64,000 bases of DNA, taken from Dryomyza anilis (Eukaryota > Arthropoda > Insecta > Diptera > Dryomyzidae). The stretch covers positions 64,949,867 through 65,013,866 of the forward strand of contig OX638133.1 of assembly GCA_951804985.1 (NCBI GenBank), read 5' to 3'. Under the pieces are notes generated by a model that was not told the DNA's origin, ran no database searches, and worked only from the letters and a program-made list of their open reading frames with translations. The position numbers were made by a program, and so were the translations under genes. How positions within the stretch are numbered: the stretch's first letter is position 1; each line of letters opens with the position of its first letter. Of the stretch, positions 11,018 to 21,492 are shown in pieces.

Positions 11018-11546
11018 TGTTGCGGGCTCCAGGTATCTTTTGTACTTGCCTTTATTGATGAAACCGTCAGTGACAATTTTCCCTCGAAGTCCACAATTCT
11101 TTCCTAAACTTTATTATTAAATAAAAACGCAAGGATATTTTAGACTTGCTTTATACTTTTATTAATTATTTTTAAGTATTTTTACAAGCTTGAGTTTAAA
11201 CTGAAAACACGTCTGCACTCTAGGCAGTTAAAATCATAATGCTTAAAAACTAAACTTAACCTCTACTCATCACCTCGGTATCGTGCGACTCACGAACCCC
11301 TTGCTTATACTTATTTCTTAAAACACAACTCATAAATGCAAGCAAGCATATTCTTAAATCTACGTACTACTAAAAACCTCATGAACCCCACATCAGATAT
11401 TTACTAATATTGTGAAATCATTAACTGAGAAAATTCCAATGTGCTAAATTCTTAATTGGTTCCCATGCTGGCGTTAGTCTTGACTTAAATTACAACCAAT
11501 GCTTTTGTTGTTGCTTTTAAACAGGCGGCACACTTGCTAGCGTGTG
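11018..11546 (-). repeat. truncated gypsy LTR at duplication junction
   Basis: The first 529 bp of the LTR as seen on the + strand. Where checked it matches the 5' LTR (15,255-) rather than the 3' LTR: CCAGGTATC, CTAAACTTTATT and CTCGGTATCG are shared with the right copy only. It ends at GCGTGTG and is followed by 6 unrelated bases (AACGAG), then pol sequence. Confidence 0.9.
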
Positions 11547-11552
11547 AACGAG

Positions 11553-13056
11553 TTACGTCCTTTTTAAGTAAATTATTAATTGGTAAAGATAACCTGGCCA
11601 TATTGCTTATGAACTTTCTGTAATAATTAATTAATCCCAAGAATGCTTGTACTTCTTTTCTGTTTCTTGGTACTGGAATATTTTTTACGCATTCGACCTT
11701 AGCGGGGTCTGGCAGCGCACCAAGTTCTGAACATTTATGCCCTAAATATACAACTTCACAACGTAAAAACTGACATTTTTCGGTATTTAACTTTAAATTA
11801 TGGTCTCTTAGTTTCTGTAATACTTTACTTAATCTGTGTTCATGTTCGCTTATATTTTTCCCATACACAACTATATCATCAAGATATACAAAACAATCGA
11901 TGCCCTGTAACCCTGTTAAGATGTGATTCATTATTCTCTGGAAAGTTGCTGGTGCCCCTGTTAAACCGAAAGGCATCCTATTGAATTCAAAATGTCCAAG
12001 TCCTGTACTGAAGGCAGTTTTTTCTTTATCACCTTCTTCTACTAAGACCTGATGATAGCCACTTGCTAAATCTAAAGTTGAACAATACCGACTGTGACCT
12101 AATTGATCTAATATTTCATCTATTCGCGGAATAGGAAATACCTGTTTTACGGTTACGTCATTTAATTTACGGAAATCTATGACAAGTCTCCATTTTTTGT
12201 TACCGTCTTTGTCGCTCCTCTTCGGTACCAATAGTAATGGTGAATTCCAGGGTGATATGCTTGGCGATATAATGCCAGCATCTAACATTTTGTTAACCTG
12301 TCTATTAATTTCCTCTCTATGTGTGTGTGGAAGTTTGTATTGCTGTTGGTTAATTGGTGGTTGATTCCATTGTGTTGTTATGTCGTGTTTAAGTATCGGC
12401 GTGTATGACAGTTCGTCACCTTCTAAGTGAAAAACATCGTGATAAGAAATACAAAGATTTTGTAATGATGTGAATTCCTCCTTATTTAAAGATTCATCAA
12501 TGTTAATTTTTTCTAATAATCTATTAATTCTATTTTTTATATTCACTGAATTTATAGTATTTATTGTAGAATTGTTTGTATCTAATTCGCTATACTGATT
12601 AAAATTTGAAAATTTCGGTTTAAAATTGTTGTCTATTATAATGTCCTTTTCTGTAGCATTTAATACTGATACATAAACTTTATTTTTGTTAACATTCGAT
12701 AAGCTTTCTCCGAAATATACTCCAGGATAAATTTCTTGTTTATGTATTAATACAATTGGAATTTTTGTTTTTAGTGTAATTTCTACTATGTTTGCGGTTC
12801 TCGGCATGATTTTTATTTCATGATTGTAATAAATATTTTCTATGTCGGCTCGCGTTTTCATTGGTAATCGGATAGTGTGATTCTTTCCTTTATCGTAGAA
12901 TGTTATGGTCTTATTAATTGCGTTTATTACGGATCTATTCCATATGTTATCCCGTCCTATTATTCCGTCTGCTGGTATTCCTTGTTCAAGAGATACTACA
13001 TGCACTATTAAATGTAACCACTTTATATAACTGTGTTGTATATTGGTCGTGGTCAA
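11553..13056 (-). pseudogene. duplicate pol, truncated in RT
   Basis: Identical to the first 500 or so residues of the pol at 6,399-8,819 (protease end and RT including YLDDIVVYG), then cut at the duplication junction after NNLLKKDV. The last 22 residues of the open frame (to 11,485) are read through the truncated LTR and are not pol. RNase H and integrase are absent. Confidence 0.9.
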
Positions 13057-13126
13057 ACTTTTTCAACATTCCTGTAAACATATTGTTCACCTTTTGACCT
13101 ATTTGCATTTCTTCCCATACACATCT

Positions 13127-13354
13127 TTACCGATTAGTTTCATCTGCTACTAATTTAATCATTTTTGCCCCTATTGCTATTATCATATATATAAAGAAAT
13201 GTATTAATGCAAAAATTACCATTTTCACTCCCTCACAAACAAACCACGGTGGATCAATATGTGTATCAACGGTCACTTCAGACGTCTGATTTGCAATATT
13301 TTCCTCCACCGGTTTTCTCTTATTTTTAGGAGTTTGGGTAGTTAATGTGATCAC
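13127..13354 (-). CDS. duplicate small ORF between gag and pol
   Basis: An identical copy of the 75-residue frame at 8,890-9,117, created by the tandem duplication. See that entry for its hydrophobic end and uncertain protease relationship. Confidence 0.45.
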   Translation of the reverse strand: MITLTTQTPKNKRKPVEENIANQTSEVTVDTHIDPPWFVCEGVKMVIFALIHFFIYMIIAIGAKMIKLVADETNR

Positions 13355-13553
13355 AGACCCTTCAGCCTTATGATTTACTATTTCTACCCTTTTTGACCTA
13401 ATTTTGCTATTTTTAATGGGTCCCCAGCTTACTGGCCTTGGCTGGGCCCCTGGTAGTTTCCCTTGTTTTGATCATTATTCTCCCTCGCCAGATAATCCCT
13501 CTTGGCGTAGCAATCAGTTTCTACATGACCAAGTCTACGACACCAATCACATT

Positions 13554-15017
13554 TTAAATTATTTCTAGGGGTATTCCTATTTCTATTGTTATTTCTATTT
13601 CGTGCCCATATTTTTCACACTCTATACAAAACGTTGTGTTTTTCCGCGTAATACATTCGTCTCGTGTATGTCCTTTTTTCTGGCAAAAAGAGCATGTTGG
13701 TCGTATTTTTGATCCTTCTGTTTTATTTTGTGTTGATATTTTGTGATTTAGTGGGGTAGTTTGAAAATGATTGTTTTGAATACTATTCGTTGGACTGGTT
13801 ACAGATCGTTGTTCGAAACTGTACACTTCCTCGGGGAACCTCGGACCCCCTTGAATTGTTATCTGGGCCTTTAATGCTTCATCTAATAAATCATTCAAGT
13901 TTTCTGCTTTGCTACTTAATAATAGAACCTTTATTGTCGGATCTTTTACACCTACCTTGAATGCTGTCAGAACTGAGTTTACTAGTTCCGTATTAAAAAC
14001 ATCTGTAGGTAGATTTTTATTTTTGTACCTTGAATCTGCTATTTCATTAGCGTTTGCCCATAATCTTTCTAATCTTCTTGCAAATGTTCTCAGACTTTCA
14101 CCATCCGCTTGATATGCTTTTCTAATACTATCCTGAACCGAATCTAACGTAGTCATTTTTAAATATGTATTTCTTAGAACGTCAAATAACTCCTCTAAAT
14201 CATTGAACTTTCTTGTGCGGACTAGATCATAAGCGTCACCAAGAAGATGCAGTTTGACACAGCTAATGAATTTTTCTTTGTTTTCTTTTGTAATTTTTAG
14301 ACTTGCTAACGCACAAGCGTCCATGAATCTATAAAGTTCAGTTTTAACGGATGGTGATTCCGATCCCATAAAAAATGGAACCACACTTCCTACGTAATTC
14401 GATACAGTATCTAACGACATTTCTAATGTTGTTTCCGGTGCTGTTATTTTATCAAATTTTCCTTCAATCTGTAATGCCTCCTTATGATATAATGATGTTT
14501 CGTGGGCTAGCTTAACTTCTGATTCTAAAAATCTGATTTTCGAATCTAATTCCCTTACTTTATTATTTGCTTCTTCTAATGATTCGAATTCTAGTCTGGG
14601 CTGTTGGCTCAGTGCTCGTTCAATTGATTCGTCCGAAATATCTTTATTTTTCAGCAAAGTTCTTAATTTTTCGTTTTCTTCCTCTATTCCACTAGCCTGA
14701 TCTAACAACTCCTGCCGTTTTTCTACAATATCGTTTAATTTTTTATTTAATGCAGTAAATTCCCCTTTCCAATCTTCTAATTCTTTTATTTTATGATCAC
14801 TTTTATGTTCCAAGAAGTATACTAATTGTTCAAAAACTACGTCAACTCTTTCGACTTCTGAGTATACCCGTGTGGAACTGACTTTATTTTTTATTAATTC
14901 TAAAGTTTCTTTATTGTTAACTTCCGTACTAATTTGATTCCACAATTTCTCAGTAAATCTGCCAAGTTGGCCTAATATATTTCTATATGCTACTTCCAAT
15001 TCCTCAAAGTTCGCCAT
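13554..15017 (-). CDS. duplicate gypsy gag
   Basis: An identical copy of the gag at 9,317-10,780, including the same C-terminal frameshift between the two zinc knuckles. That lesion therefore predates the duplication. This copy lies directly downstream of the intact 5' LTR and its PBS, so it is the one placed for normal expression. Confidence 0.9.
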   Translation of the reverse strand: MANFEELEVAYRNILGQLGRFTEKLWNQISTEVNNKETLELIKNKVSSTRVYSEVERVDVVFEQLVYFLEHKSDHKIKELEDWKGEFTALNKKLNDIVEKRQELLDQASGIEEENEKLRTLLKNKDISDESIERALSQQPRLEFESLEEANNKVRELDSKIRFLESEVKLAHETSLYHKEALQIEGKFDKITAPETTLEMSLDTVSNYVGSVVPFFMGSESPSVKTELYRFMDACALASLKITKENKEKFISCVKLHLLGDAYDLVRTRKFNDLEELFDVLRNTYLKMTTLDSVQDSIRKAYQADGESLRTFARRLERLWANANEIADSRYKNKNLPTDVFNTELVNSVLTAFKVGVKDPTIKVLLLSSKAENLNDLLDEALKAQITIQGGPRFPEEVYSFEQRSVTSPTNSIQNNHFQTTPLNHKISTQNKTEGSKIRPTCSFCQKKGHTRDECITRKNTTFCIECEKYGHEIEITIEIGIPLEII

Positions 15018-15254
15018 ATAATCATTAAAATTTTCAATTAAAATTTATAAATTTGTTTAATTTCATTCTTTTCTATAATTTAATTTCACCATTTATTTAC
15101 TGCTTTCACTCAAACTCACTAAAATTTATTCAATATTTAATTATACCTTCCTTTCCACTTCTGTGTTACTTCATTTATTTATTTTTTTTAATGCTCCTTC
15201 AAATTACTCCTTCAGTCCTTTTTGTAGATTCTTGAAAAACCGGCTGCGCCAAAA

Positions 15255-16017
15255 TGTTGCGGGCTCCAGGTATCTTTTGTACTTGCCTTTATTGATGAAA
15301 CCGTCAGTGACAATTTTCCCTCGAAGTCCACAATTCTTTCCTAAACTTTATTATTAAATAAAAACGCAAGGATATTTTAGACTTGCTTTATACTTTTATT
15401 AATTATTTTTAAGTATTTTTACAAGCTTGAGTTTAAACTGAAAACACGTCTGCACTCTAGGCAGTTAAAATCATAATGCTTAAAAACTAAACTTAACCTC
15501 TACTCATCACCTCGGTATCGTGCGACTCACGAACCCCTTGCTTATACTTATTTCTTAAAACACAACTCATAAATGCAAGCAAGCATATTCTTAAATCTAC
15601 GTACTACTAAAAACCTCATGAACCCCACATCAGATATTTACTAATATTGTGAAATCATTAACTGAGAAAATTCCAATGTGCTAAATTCTTAATTGGTTCC
15701 CATGCTGGCGTTAGTCTTGACTTAAATTACAACCAATGCTTTTGTTGTTGCTTTTAAACAGGCGGCACACTTGCTAGCGTGTGCCGCGGATCCAATTGCA
15801 ACCAGTGCATTTTTCGTTGCTTTCAAGCGGACTTAATTTTATATCCTGAAAGTATGCACTCATAAACATTATGTACTTGTTCCAGTTACATCGTAGACGT
15901 TATGTTAAGTTAACATGCATCTGTTATTGTGCTTTTAGATTTGAACTTTATGTGCATACTGGTTATGTGCAGGCTTTCTTAAATACAACAAAAAAAAAAC
16001 GTTTCTGATTCACAACA
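15255..16017 (-). repeat. gypsy 5' LTR (763 bp)
   Basis: A full LTR with TGTTGCGGG...CACAACA limits, followed on the + strand by the GCTT duplication. The PBS (TGGCGCAGCC) is at 15,233-15,251. It is the promoter-bearing LTR by position. I did not identify a TATA box or initiator with confidence. Confidence 0.92.
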
Positions 16018-16021
16018 GCTT

Positions 16022-16391
16022 TCTCAAGGATATTTCCATTCATTCTTTCAGCCAACCCATTTTTCTCAGGGGAGTACGGCACTGAGGTTTGATGAACGAT
16101 TCCGCAACTCCTCAGCTCCTGCTGCATTGCGCGATTGATGTATTCTCCTCCATTATCCGTACGAAGTATCTTAATCTTGGCTCACTGTTGGTTTTCTACT
16201 TCAGATTTGAATTGTCGGAAACATCCCAGTACTGCATCTTTCGACTTCAAGAAATAAATATAAACTTTTCTCGAAAAGTCATCGATGAAAGTGACAAAGT
16301 ATGGACTTCCAGCAATAGACTTAACCTCCATCGGACCGCACACGTCCGAATGTATGATGTCCAAAACCTTGGACGATCTTGACCCTTGCAA
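16022..16391 (-). pseudogene. copia integrase core
   Basis: Two frames together show the copia integrase core: DIIHSDVCGPMEV and FVTFIDDFSRKVYIYFLK in 16,182-16,391 (first catalytic Asp). In another frame toward 16,022 come RTDNGGEY (second Asp) and SPEKNGLAERMN (catalytic Glu). A frameshift near 16,180 and another near 16,390 break it. It is continued at 2,032-2,479 beyond the gypsy insertion. Confidence 0.9.
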
Positions 16392-17776
16392 TGGAAAACT
16401 GCTACGATGCGCTTACCTTCTGCGCAGCTAATGCATGTTGGCGTCTGTTCCAACTTGAAACTCACGCCTGTCACGTAACCTTTGACCAACAGCTTCATGT
16501 TCTCAGGACCCAAGTGTCCGTAGCGACGATGCCATAATTCAAAATCATTACCTCTAGCAACGTATGCGTTTTGTTGTTCCGCTAGGTTCAATTTATACAA
16601 GTCATTCTTTGTACATGCTGTGGCAATAATCTGCTTTCTATCGTTCAGAATTTTGCAACCAGTCTTTTCAAATATGACGCTGTTATTACGATCAATAATT
16701 TTCTTAATCGACAGCAAATTGACTCCCAGCTTCGGAACGTGCAGAACGTCGTGTACCTTCACACTCTCTGCGCCTCTTGGTGTAGTAACCATCAATGAAA
16801 TGTCACCCTTTCCAACGGCTCTCATTGCATTGTTGTCTGCGGTTTTGATCTTTCCACTACATGTTTTGATGTCAGGAAAATTATACTCGTTCGCCGTCAT
16901 ATGGTCTGTTGCGCCACTATCGATATACCAATCACATGTTTTTGAAACTGCGCTATATCCAGAAAACATTGAACTGCCGCTGTGATGCTTTTTGTCCTTC
17001 TTCTTTGATGGACAATCTGCTGCAAAGTGACCTATTCCATCACAGTTGAAACAACGCACTTCTTTCTTAACACCTTTGTTTCCCTGGAACTTCTTGCCAC
17101 GATACTTGCTACCATTCTTCGTTACTAACATACATACATCTTGCAATAATTTCATCTTTATGCTATCTGCTGATATCGGTTTTCCGCTGCAACCGATGCT
17201 CATAATCATAGGTTTGTATGTGTCAGGCAACCCTTTGAGCAGCAAACTTCCAAGCCATTCATCATTGACATGGAACCCAATGTCGTTCAACTTTTGGCTC
17301 GTTGACACGATCTGGCTCACGTAGTCCTCGACTGATGAGCACTTGTCCAGTTGCACTGAACACAACCTCTGCAATAGCCCAATCCTGCGATCCAAACCAG
17401 AATCTTGATAAAGGCTCTTCAGAGTCATCCATACATCCATCGCTGTTCTTGCCTCCTTGACATGAACATAAATACTTTTGTCCAACGCCAATATGATTTT
17501 ACACCTCGTAGTGTTATCCCTCGTAGCATCCATGACAACATTTGCGGCACTCGCTACGCCCGCTGCATCAACAGCTCCTCCCGAAGATCCATTGATTACG
17601 CCTGGTGCTGCGCCTGTGGCATTCCCAACGACGCCAGTAGCATTGATAGCCATGGGTTCGATGCAGCTCCATGCCCCATCCAGTTCCAACTGTGTCTTCA
17701 TCGCAAAGCTCCATGTCGACCAATTCGCCGATCCAACCTACTTTTCCATCTGGTTCATACTCGTTACTGCATTCAT
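16392..17776 (-). pseudogene. copia gag-protease-integrase N-terminus
   Basis: The frame from 17,701 leftward encodes copia gag (MKTQLELDGAWSC start region, LLKGLPDTY), a CCHC knuckle CFNCDGIGHFAADC, a retropepsin site WYIDSGATDHMT (D-S-G) and the GAG-pre-integrase finger WHRRYGHLGPENM with CISCAEGKR. Upstream, a plausible gag ATG at 17,776 is followed within about 13 codons by an in-frame TAG, so this copy cannot translate gag from its natural start. The same stop is in the tandem duplicate. The right end of the duplicated block falls inside gag. Confidence 0.9.
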
Positions 17777-18531
17777 TTTTCCGCGCACTAAATCACGATT
17801 TTAATTTAAAACTATTATCTATTATTCGCGACTTAAGCTATGGCGGGCCCATAACCTATTAGCAGAGTAAATGAAAAGTCGGTGTATATTTATGAAACGT
17901 TAAAAACAGAATGAAAATTTTATTTTCTAGATATTTTCATATCAACAAACAAAACAATACAAACTAGATATTATAAATATGGTTCGCAACAAGTAGTAAT
18001 ACTAGAATAACAACAAAGTTAACTCAACCCATTATGGTATATGTTCTGCATCAACAGCTCCTCCAGAAGATCCATTGATTACGCCTGGTGCTGGGCCTGT
18101 GGCATTCCCAACGACGCCAGTAGCATTGATAGCCATGGGTTCGATGCAGCTCCATGCCCCATCCAGTTCCAACTGTGTCTTCATCGCAAAGCTCCATGTC
18201 GACCAATTCGCCGATCCAACCTACTTTTCCATCTGGTTCATACTCGTTACTGCATTCATTTTTCCGCGCACTAAATCACGATTTTAATTTAAAACTATTA
18301 TCTATTATTCGCGACTTAAGCTATGGCGGGCCCATAACCTATTAGCAGAGTAAATGAAAAGTCGGTGTATATTTATGAAACGTTAAAAACTGAATGAAAA
18401 TTTTATTTTCTAGATATTTTCATATCAACAAACAAAACAATACAAACTAGATATTATAAATATGGTTCGCAACAAGTAGTAATACTAGAATAACAACAAA
18501 GTTAACTCAACCCATTATGGTATATGTTCTA
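17566..18531. repeat. 483-bp tandem duplication of copia 5' end
   Basis: 17,566-18,048 and 18,049-18,531 are near-identical. Each holds a piece of gag, the PBS, the 150-bp LTR (17,857-18,006; 18,340-18,489) and about 42 bp of outside flank starting at the ATAAC duplication. Because host flank is included, the duplication followed the insertion. A few substitutions separate the copies (for example CTCCCGAAG versus CTCCAGAAG). Confidence 0.92.
17842..17856 (-). other. copia primer-binding site (initiator Met tRNA half)
   Basis: On the element strand, GGTTATGGGCCCGCC directly follows the LTR. The GGTTATGGGCCC core is the known Drosophila copia PBS, complementary to an internal part of tRNA-iMet. 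It is repeated at about 18,325-18,339 in the tandem duplicate. Confidence 0.85.
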
Positions 18532-18829
18532 TTATCGAAATGTTTGACTTATATATCACAGCATTGTGACATATTATTGCATTGTCCCACACATGTTCTT
18601 AGCCACCGTTGTAGAACTAAATGTATGTTCCATTATCAGAATGTATGACTTATATATCACAGCATTGTGACATATTAATGCGGTTGTTCCATACATATTC
18701 TTAGCCACTGCTTTGCAACTATAATACGAAATTACCATACATGTATTACGAATGAAGAGTAATTAAATTATTTTCCAGATTGTAATAACATTTTACTACG
18801 TGTAAATATTTTATATAAAGGGTTTTTAA
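18532..18829. repeat. short host tandem repeat (about 102 bp, two units)
   Basis: Two diverged units share GACTTATATATCACAGCATT, at about 18,545 and 18,647. No ORF. Probably the host sequence into which the copia element inserted. Confidence 0.65.
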
Positions 18830-19809
18830 AAGGGACGCTACAAAAGTAGAGCGACAGGAACAGCAAACGACGCCATATTTCTTGCCGCTCTTTTGACATT
18901 TCTCTTCAGTAAGGTTTGCCATTTCATGATGGAAAGAGCTTCCAGAATTCCGATTCTTTGAGTCGAATCGCGTTCTTTGCTGCTGTAATCCTTATGAAGT
19001 CGTCTATTGGCAGATGATTAAGCCTGATCTCCATCCCTATTTGTGGCGTGGATTTCATTGCGCCTGTAATACTGATACATGCCAATCTTTGTGTTTTTTT
19101 ATTTTCTTAAGAAATGTAGTCTTCTTTATCGCTTCCCACCATACAGTAGAACCGTACGTTAATGTGGGTATGATGATCGCTGTGTACATGCAGTGGATTA
19201 TACTTAGTCTCATGCCCCATAGTTTACCGACAGTTTTCTTGCATGAATAGAAAGCGCATAGTGTTTTTTTACTCTTTCATCTGTGCTGTGTTTCCATCGA
19301 AGCTTACTGTCTAGTATATTGCCGAGATATTTCGCTTCACTAGACAGAGTAGTGTGCAGTCATCAAGTTTTGGAAGCTCAAAGTTTACAATTTTCCTTTT
19401 ATTAGTGAAGAGTACGAGTTGAGTCTTGGAGGCGTTTACTCCTAGGCCGTTTTGTCCTCTCCACGTTGACAATTCTTTCAGTGCAGTTTCCACAATGCTT
19501 CTAATAGTGTATTACCTATAGATAGGTATTTTCCGCTTACCATAATTACTACATCGTCTGCATATGCTACTGCTTTTATTCCTTTATTTCTAACCCCTCC
19601 TTGCGGTGTACCATTAGTTATTTTTTCCATGCTTTATTAATACCCAACTGTGAATTAATTATTCTGTTTAGCGTTTTATAGATCCATTGTGTTGTTTTGG
19701 TTTCTACCTGAACTTTCTCTAATTCTGTTTTTATGGATGTTTATGGATTCCGTTTTTACATTGTTAAACGCTACTTCGATATCCAAAAATGTTTTTAGTG
19801 TGAAATTCC
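18830..19809 (-). pseudogene. LINE RT, distal part
   Basis: Read on the minus strand, 19,740-19,809 gives TFLDIEVAFNNVKTES (RT motif with catalytic Asp) and 19,540-19,610 gives AYADDVVIMVSGKYL (the catalytic pair). 19,311-19,493 then gives LSTWRGQNGLGVNASKTQ, the thumb region. Below that, recognisable C-terminal LINE sequence continues with stops to about 18,840. Frames change several times. Confidence 0.8.
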
Positions 19810-19825
19810 TTGTAGTGTTTTTTTT

Positions 19826-21490
19826 CTGTATAGAAGGAAAATCGTCGAAAGACACTGCAGCTACTGCTTCAGTAGTGTGGGACTTTAACCCACTAAAAAC
19901 CACCTATTATCCCAACCCTACTTCCCGCGGAACTACCGTTAAGTATTACTTTCCTTCTTGTAAGCTTCCGCCGCTGCTGCTCAAGCTCGGTCATGACTAT
20001 TGCCGCCATGTTACATGTAGCAGTCCACTTCTCTGGTGACGAGGTCATATTCGGCTAGGTGTCGCGATTTCCCCCAGAGTCTTGCACCATGTCTCTCTTT
20101 CTAGAAGGAACCGCGTGCAATGAAAGAAGACGTGTTCCGCATCTTCAATAGCATCTTAACCACAGAAATCGCAAAGTGCATCATCTTCATGATGGAATCT
20201 CTGTAAGTATGCCTTGAAACAACCGTGCCCAGTGAGATTTTGCGTTAAGTAGAAGTCAGTCAACTTCTCCGTGTTATCTTCCTAACCATTATGCGATATT
20301 GGGGATCAACCGGTGGGTCCACCGTCTGTTCTCTGAGCAGTCCTTGCGATTTTGCCATTCCTGCATACTTCGTTGCGTTGCACGACTTTCGTTCCGTATG
20401 CCACTAGTCACCTCCGTCCGGATGTGGCATGTTTCCTTCGCTAGCAGGTCAATGGGTCACATAGCAGTAATGACCAAAGATGCGTCTTCTGAGACCTTAG
20501 TACGCACACTTTAAGTGCGCATAGACGGTACACTGTCCTCACTCCTCGCACATAAGTTTTTTTTTCAAGGGCATGTGCCCATATCGGTGCTCCATAGAGG
20601 ATGATAGATTTAACTACCCCAGCTAATAGTTACTTTTGCCCTCTGGCATTTAGCATGATCCTAGAGAGCGCAGCGCATGCTTTGGCTGCCTTTGCACGTG
20701 TGTTATCGAGATGTTCTTTGAAGCTTAGCCTTCCATCAAGAATAATGCCAAGGTATTTTATGGCTGGTTTCGTCACTATTTCGTGCCCATTTACGTTCAA
20801 GGTTACCGTTTCCCTGGATTACCGACTGCTTATGAGTACCGCTTCTGTTTTATGCTCTGCTAGGCTAAGTCCGGCAGACATTAGCCAGCATCTGACTGTT
20901 TGGACTACCTTGTTTCCGATCTCCACGATTTCTTCCCGGTGTTTTGCTACGACGATCACTGCTATGTCATCTGCGAACCCGATTATTTTCGCCTCACTTG
21001 GTATGTGTAGTTTAAGTACACCATCATACATTGCGTTCCAGAGTAGAGGGCAGAGTACCGAGCCCGAGCCCTCCACCTGTCACTACATACTTCTTGGGTC
21101 TCTCCTGAGTATCGTATATCAGGGTTCTGTTGCTAAATTAATCTTCGATTATTTTCATAACATATTTGGGTACATTAAAACTTCTCAAGCTTTCGAGAAT
21201 TCTGGCCCAGCTGGCAGGTGGTTTGCCTCCCTTTGGGAGCAGCACCAGCCTTTGGAGTTTCCAATATTCTTCGCAGCCTGCAAGACTTCCTTCGCTGTTA
21301 TTGGCGGATGCGGTTCTTGGTCTTCTGTGGTTGTTTCTTCGCGGTCGAAACCAGATTGTGCTGGAAAGAGCGTGTTTACTATCTTTTCTAATAGAAGCGG
21401 GCACGTGGGCGTGGATTGTTGGAAGCCATGAAGTTTTTTCATGACGACCTTATACGCGGTGCTCCATGGGTTTACTTCCTCATCTTCACA
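19826..21490 (-). pseudogene. R1-like ORF2: RT and C-terminal region
   Basis: 21,138-21,490 encodes the start of RT (ITAKEVLQAAKNIGNSKG-type motif, LVLLPKGGKPP). 20,819-21,076 holds the catalytic FADDIAVIVVAKHREE and SAGLSLAEHKTE. About 20,600-20,800 continues the thumb in other frames. Near 20,100-20,180 a Cys/His segment with DAEHVFFHCTRF matches the C-terminal finger of R1-type ORF2. Many stops and frameshifts. The long + strand frame at 20,601-21,431 is its antisense shadow. Confidence 0.82.
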
Positions 21491-21492
21491 TA

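Larger units (their letters stand above)
7316..15783. repeat. 4.2-kb direct tandem duplication inside the gypsy element
   Basis: 7,316-11,546 (pol, small ORF, gag, PBS, part of the LTR) is repeated at 11,553-15,783 with a period of 4,237 bp. The predicted proteins of both copies are identical over 487 and 75 residues and over the shared pol part. The junction carries a 6-bp filler, AACGAG (11,547-11,552). This is a true tandem duplication or an assembly duplication. It is not two independent insertions, because the middle LTR matches the 5' LTR. Confidence 0.92.
2484..16017 (-). mobile_element. Ty3/gypsy retrotransposon with internal tandem duplication
   Basis: A gypsy-type LTR retrotransposon inserted in the copia integrase, flanked by GCTT at 2,480-2,483 and 16,018-16,021. 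LTRs are 2,484-3,245 (3') and 15,255-16,017 (5'). I count about six substitutions and one indel between them, so the insertion is fairly recent. Reading right to left: LTR, PBS, gag, a small ORF, pol (PR-RT-RH-INT), about 2.4 kb without an ORF, polypurine tract, LTR. A 4,231-bp segment (7,316-11,546) is repeated at 11,553-15,783. Without that duplication the element would be about 9.3 kb. Frameshifts near the end of gag and in integrase make it defective. Confidence 0.92.
174..18006 (-). mobile_element. Ty1/copia retrotransposon, split by a gypsy insertion
   Basis: A copia-type LTR retrotransposon read right to left: 5' LTR at right (17,857-18,006), primer-binding site, gag, protease, integrase, reverse transcriptase, RNase H, polypurine tract, 3' LTR at left (174-323). 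The order PR-INT-RT-RH is diagnostic of copia elements. The + strand flanks show a perfect 5-bp duplication, ATAAC, at 169-173 and 18,007-18,011. Integrase is interrupted by the Ty3/gypsy element at 2,484-16,017. Several frameshifts and stops, including one in the first part of gag, make it non-coding as it stands. The 5' end was later duplicated in tandem. Confidence 0.9.

Noticed and set aside
2484..16017. Two separate gypsy insertions side by side
   Set aside because: The middle LTR is truncated, lacks flanking target duplications and matches the right LTR, and the two halves are identical. A tandem duplication explains it better.
17405..17862. Open frames of 60-128 codons on the + strand
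   Set aside because: Antisense to copia gag and repeated at 18,041-18,345 only because the DNA is duplicated.
20601..21431. 276-codon + strand open frame
   Set aside because: It lies antisense to the R1-like RT, whose catalytic FADDIAV motif is on the minus strand. It is a shadow.
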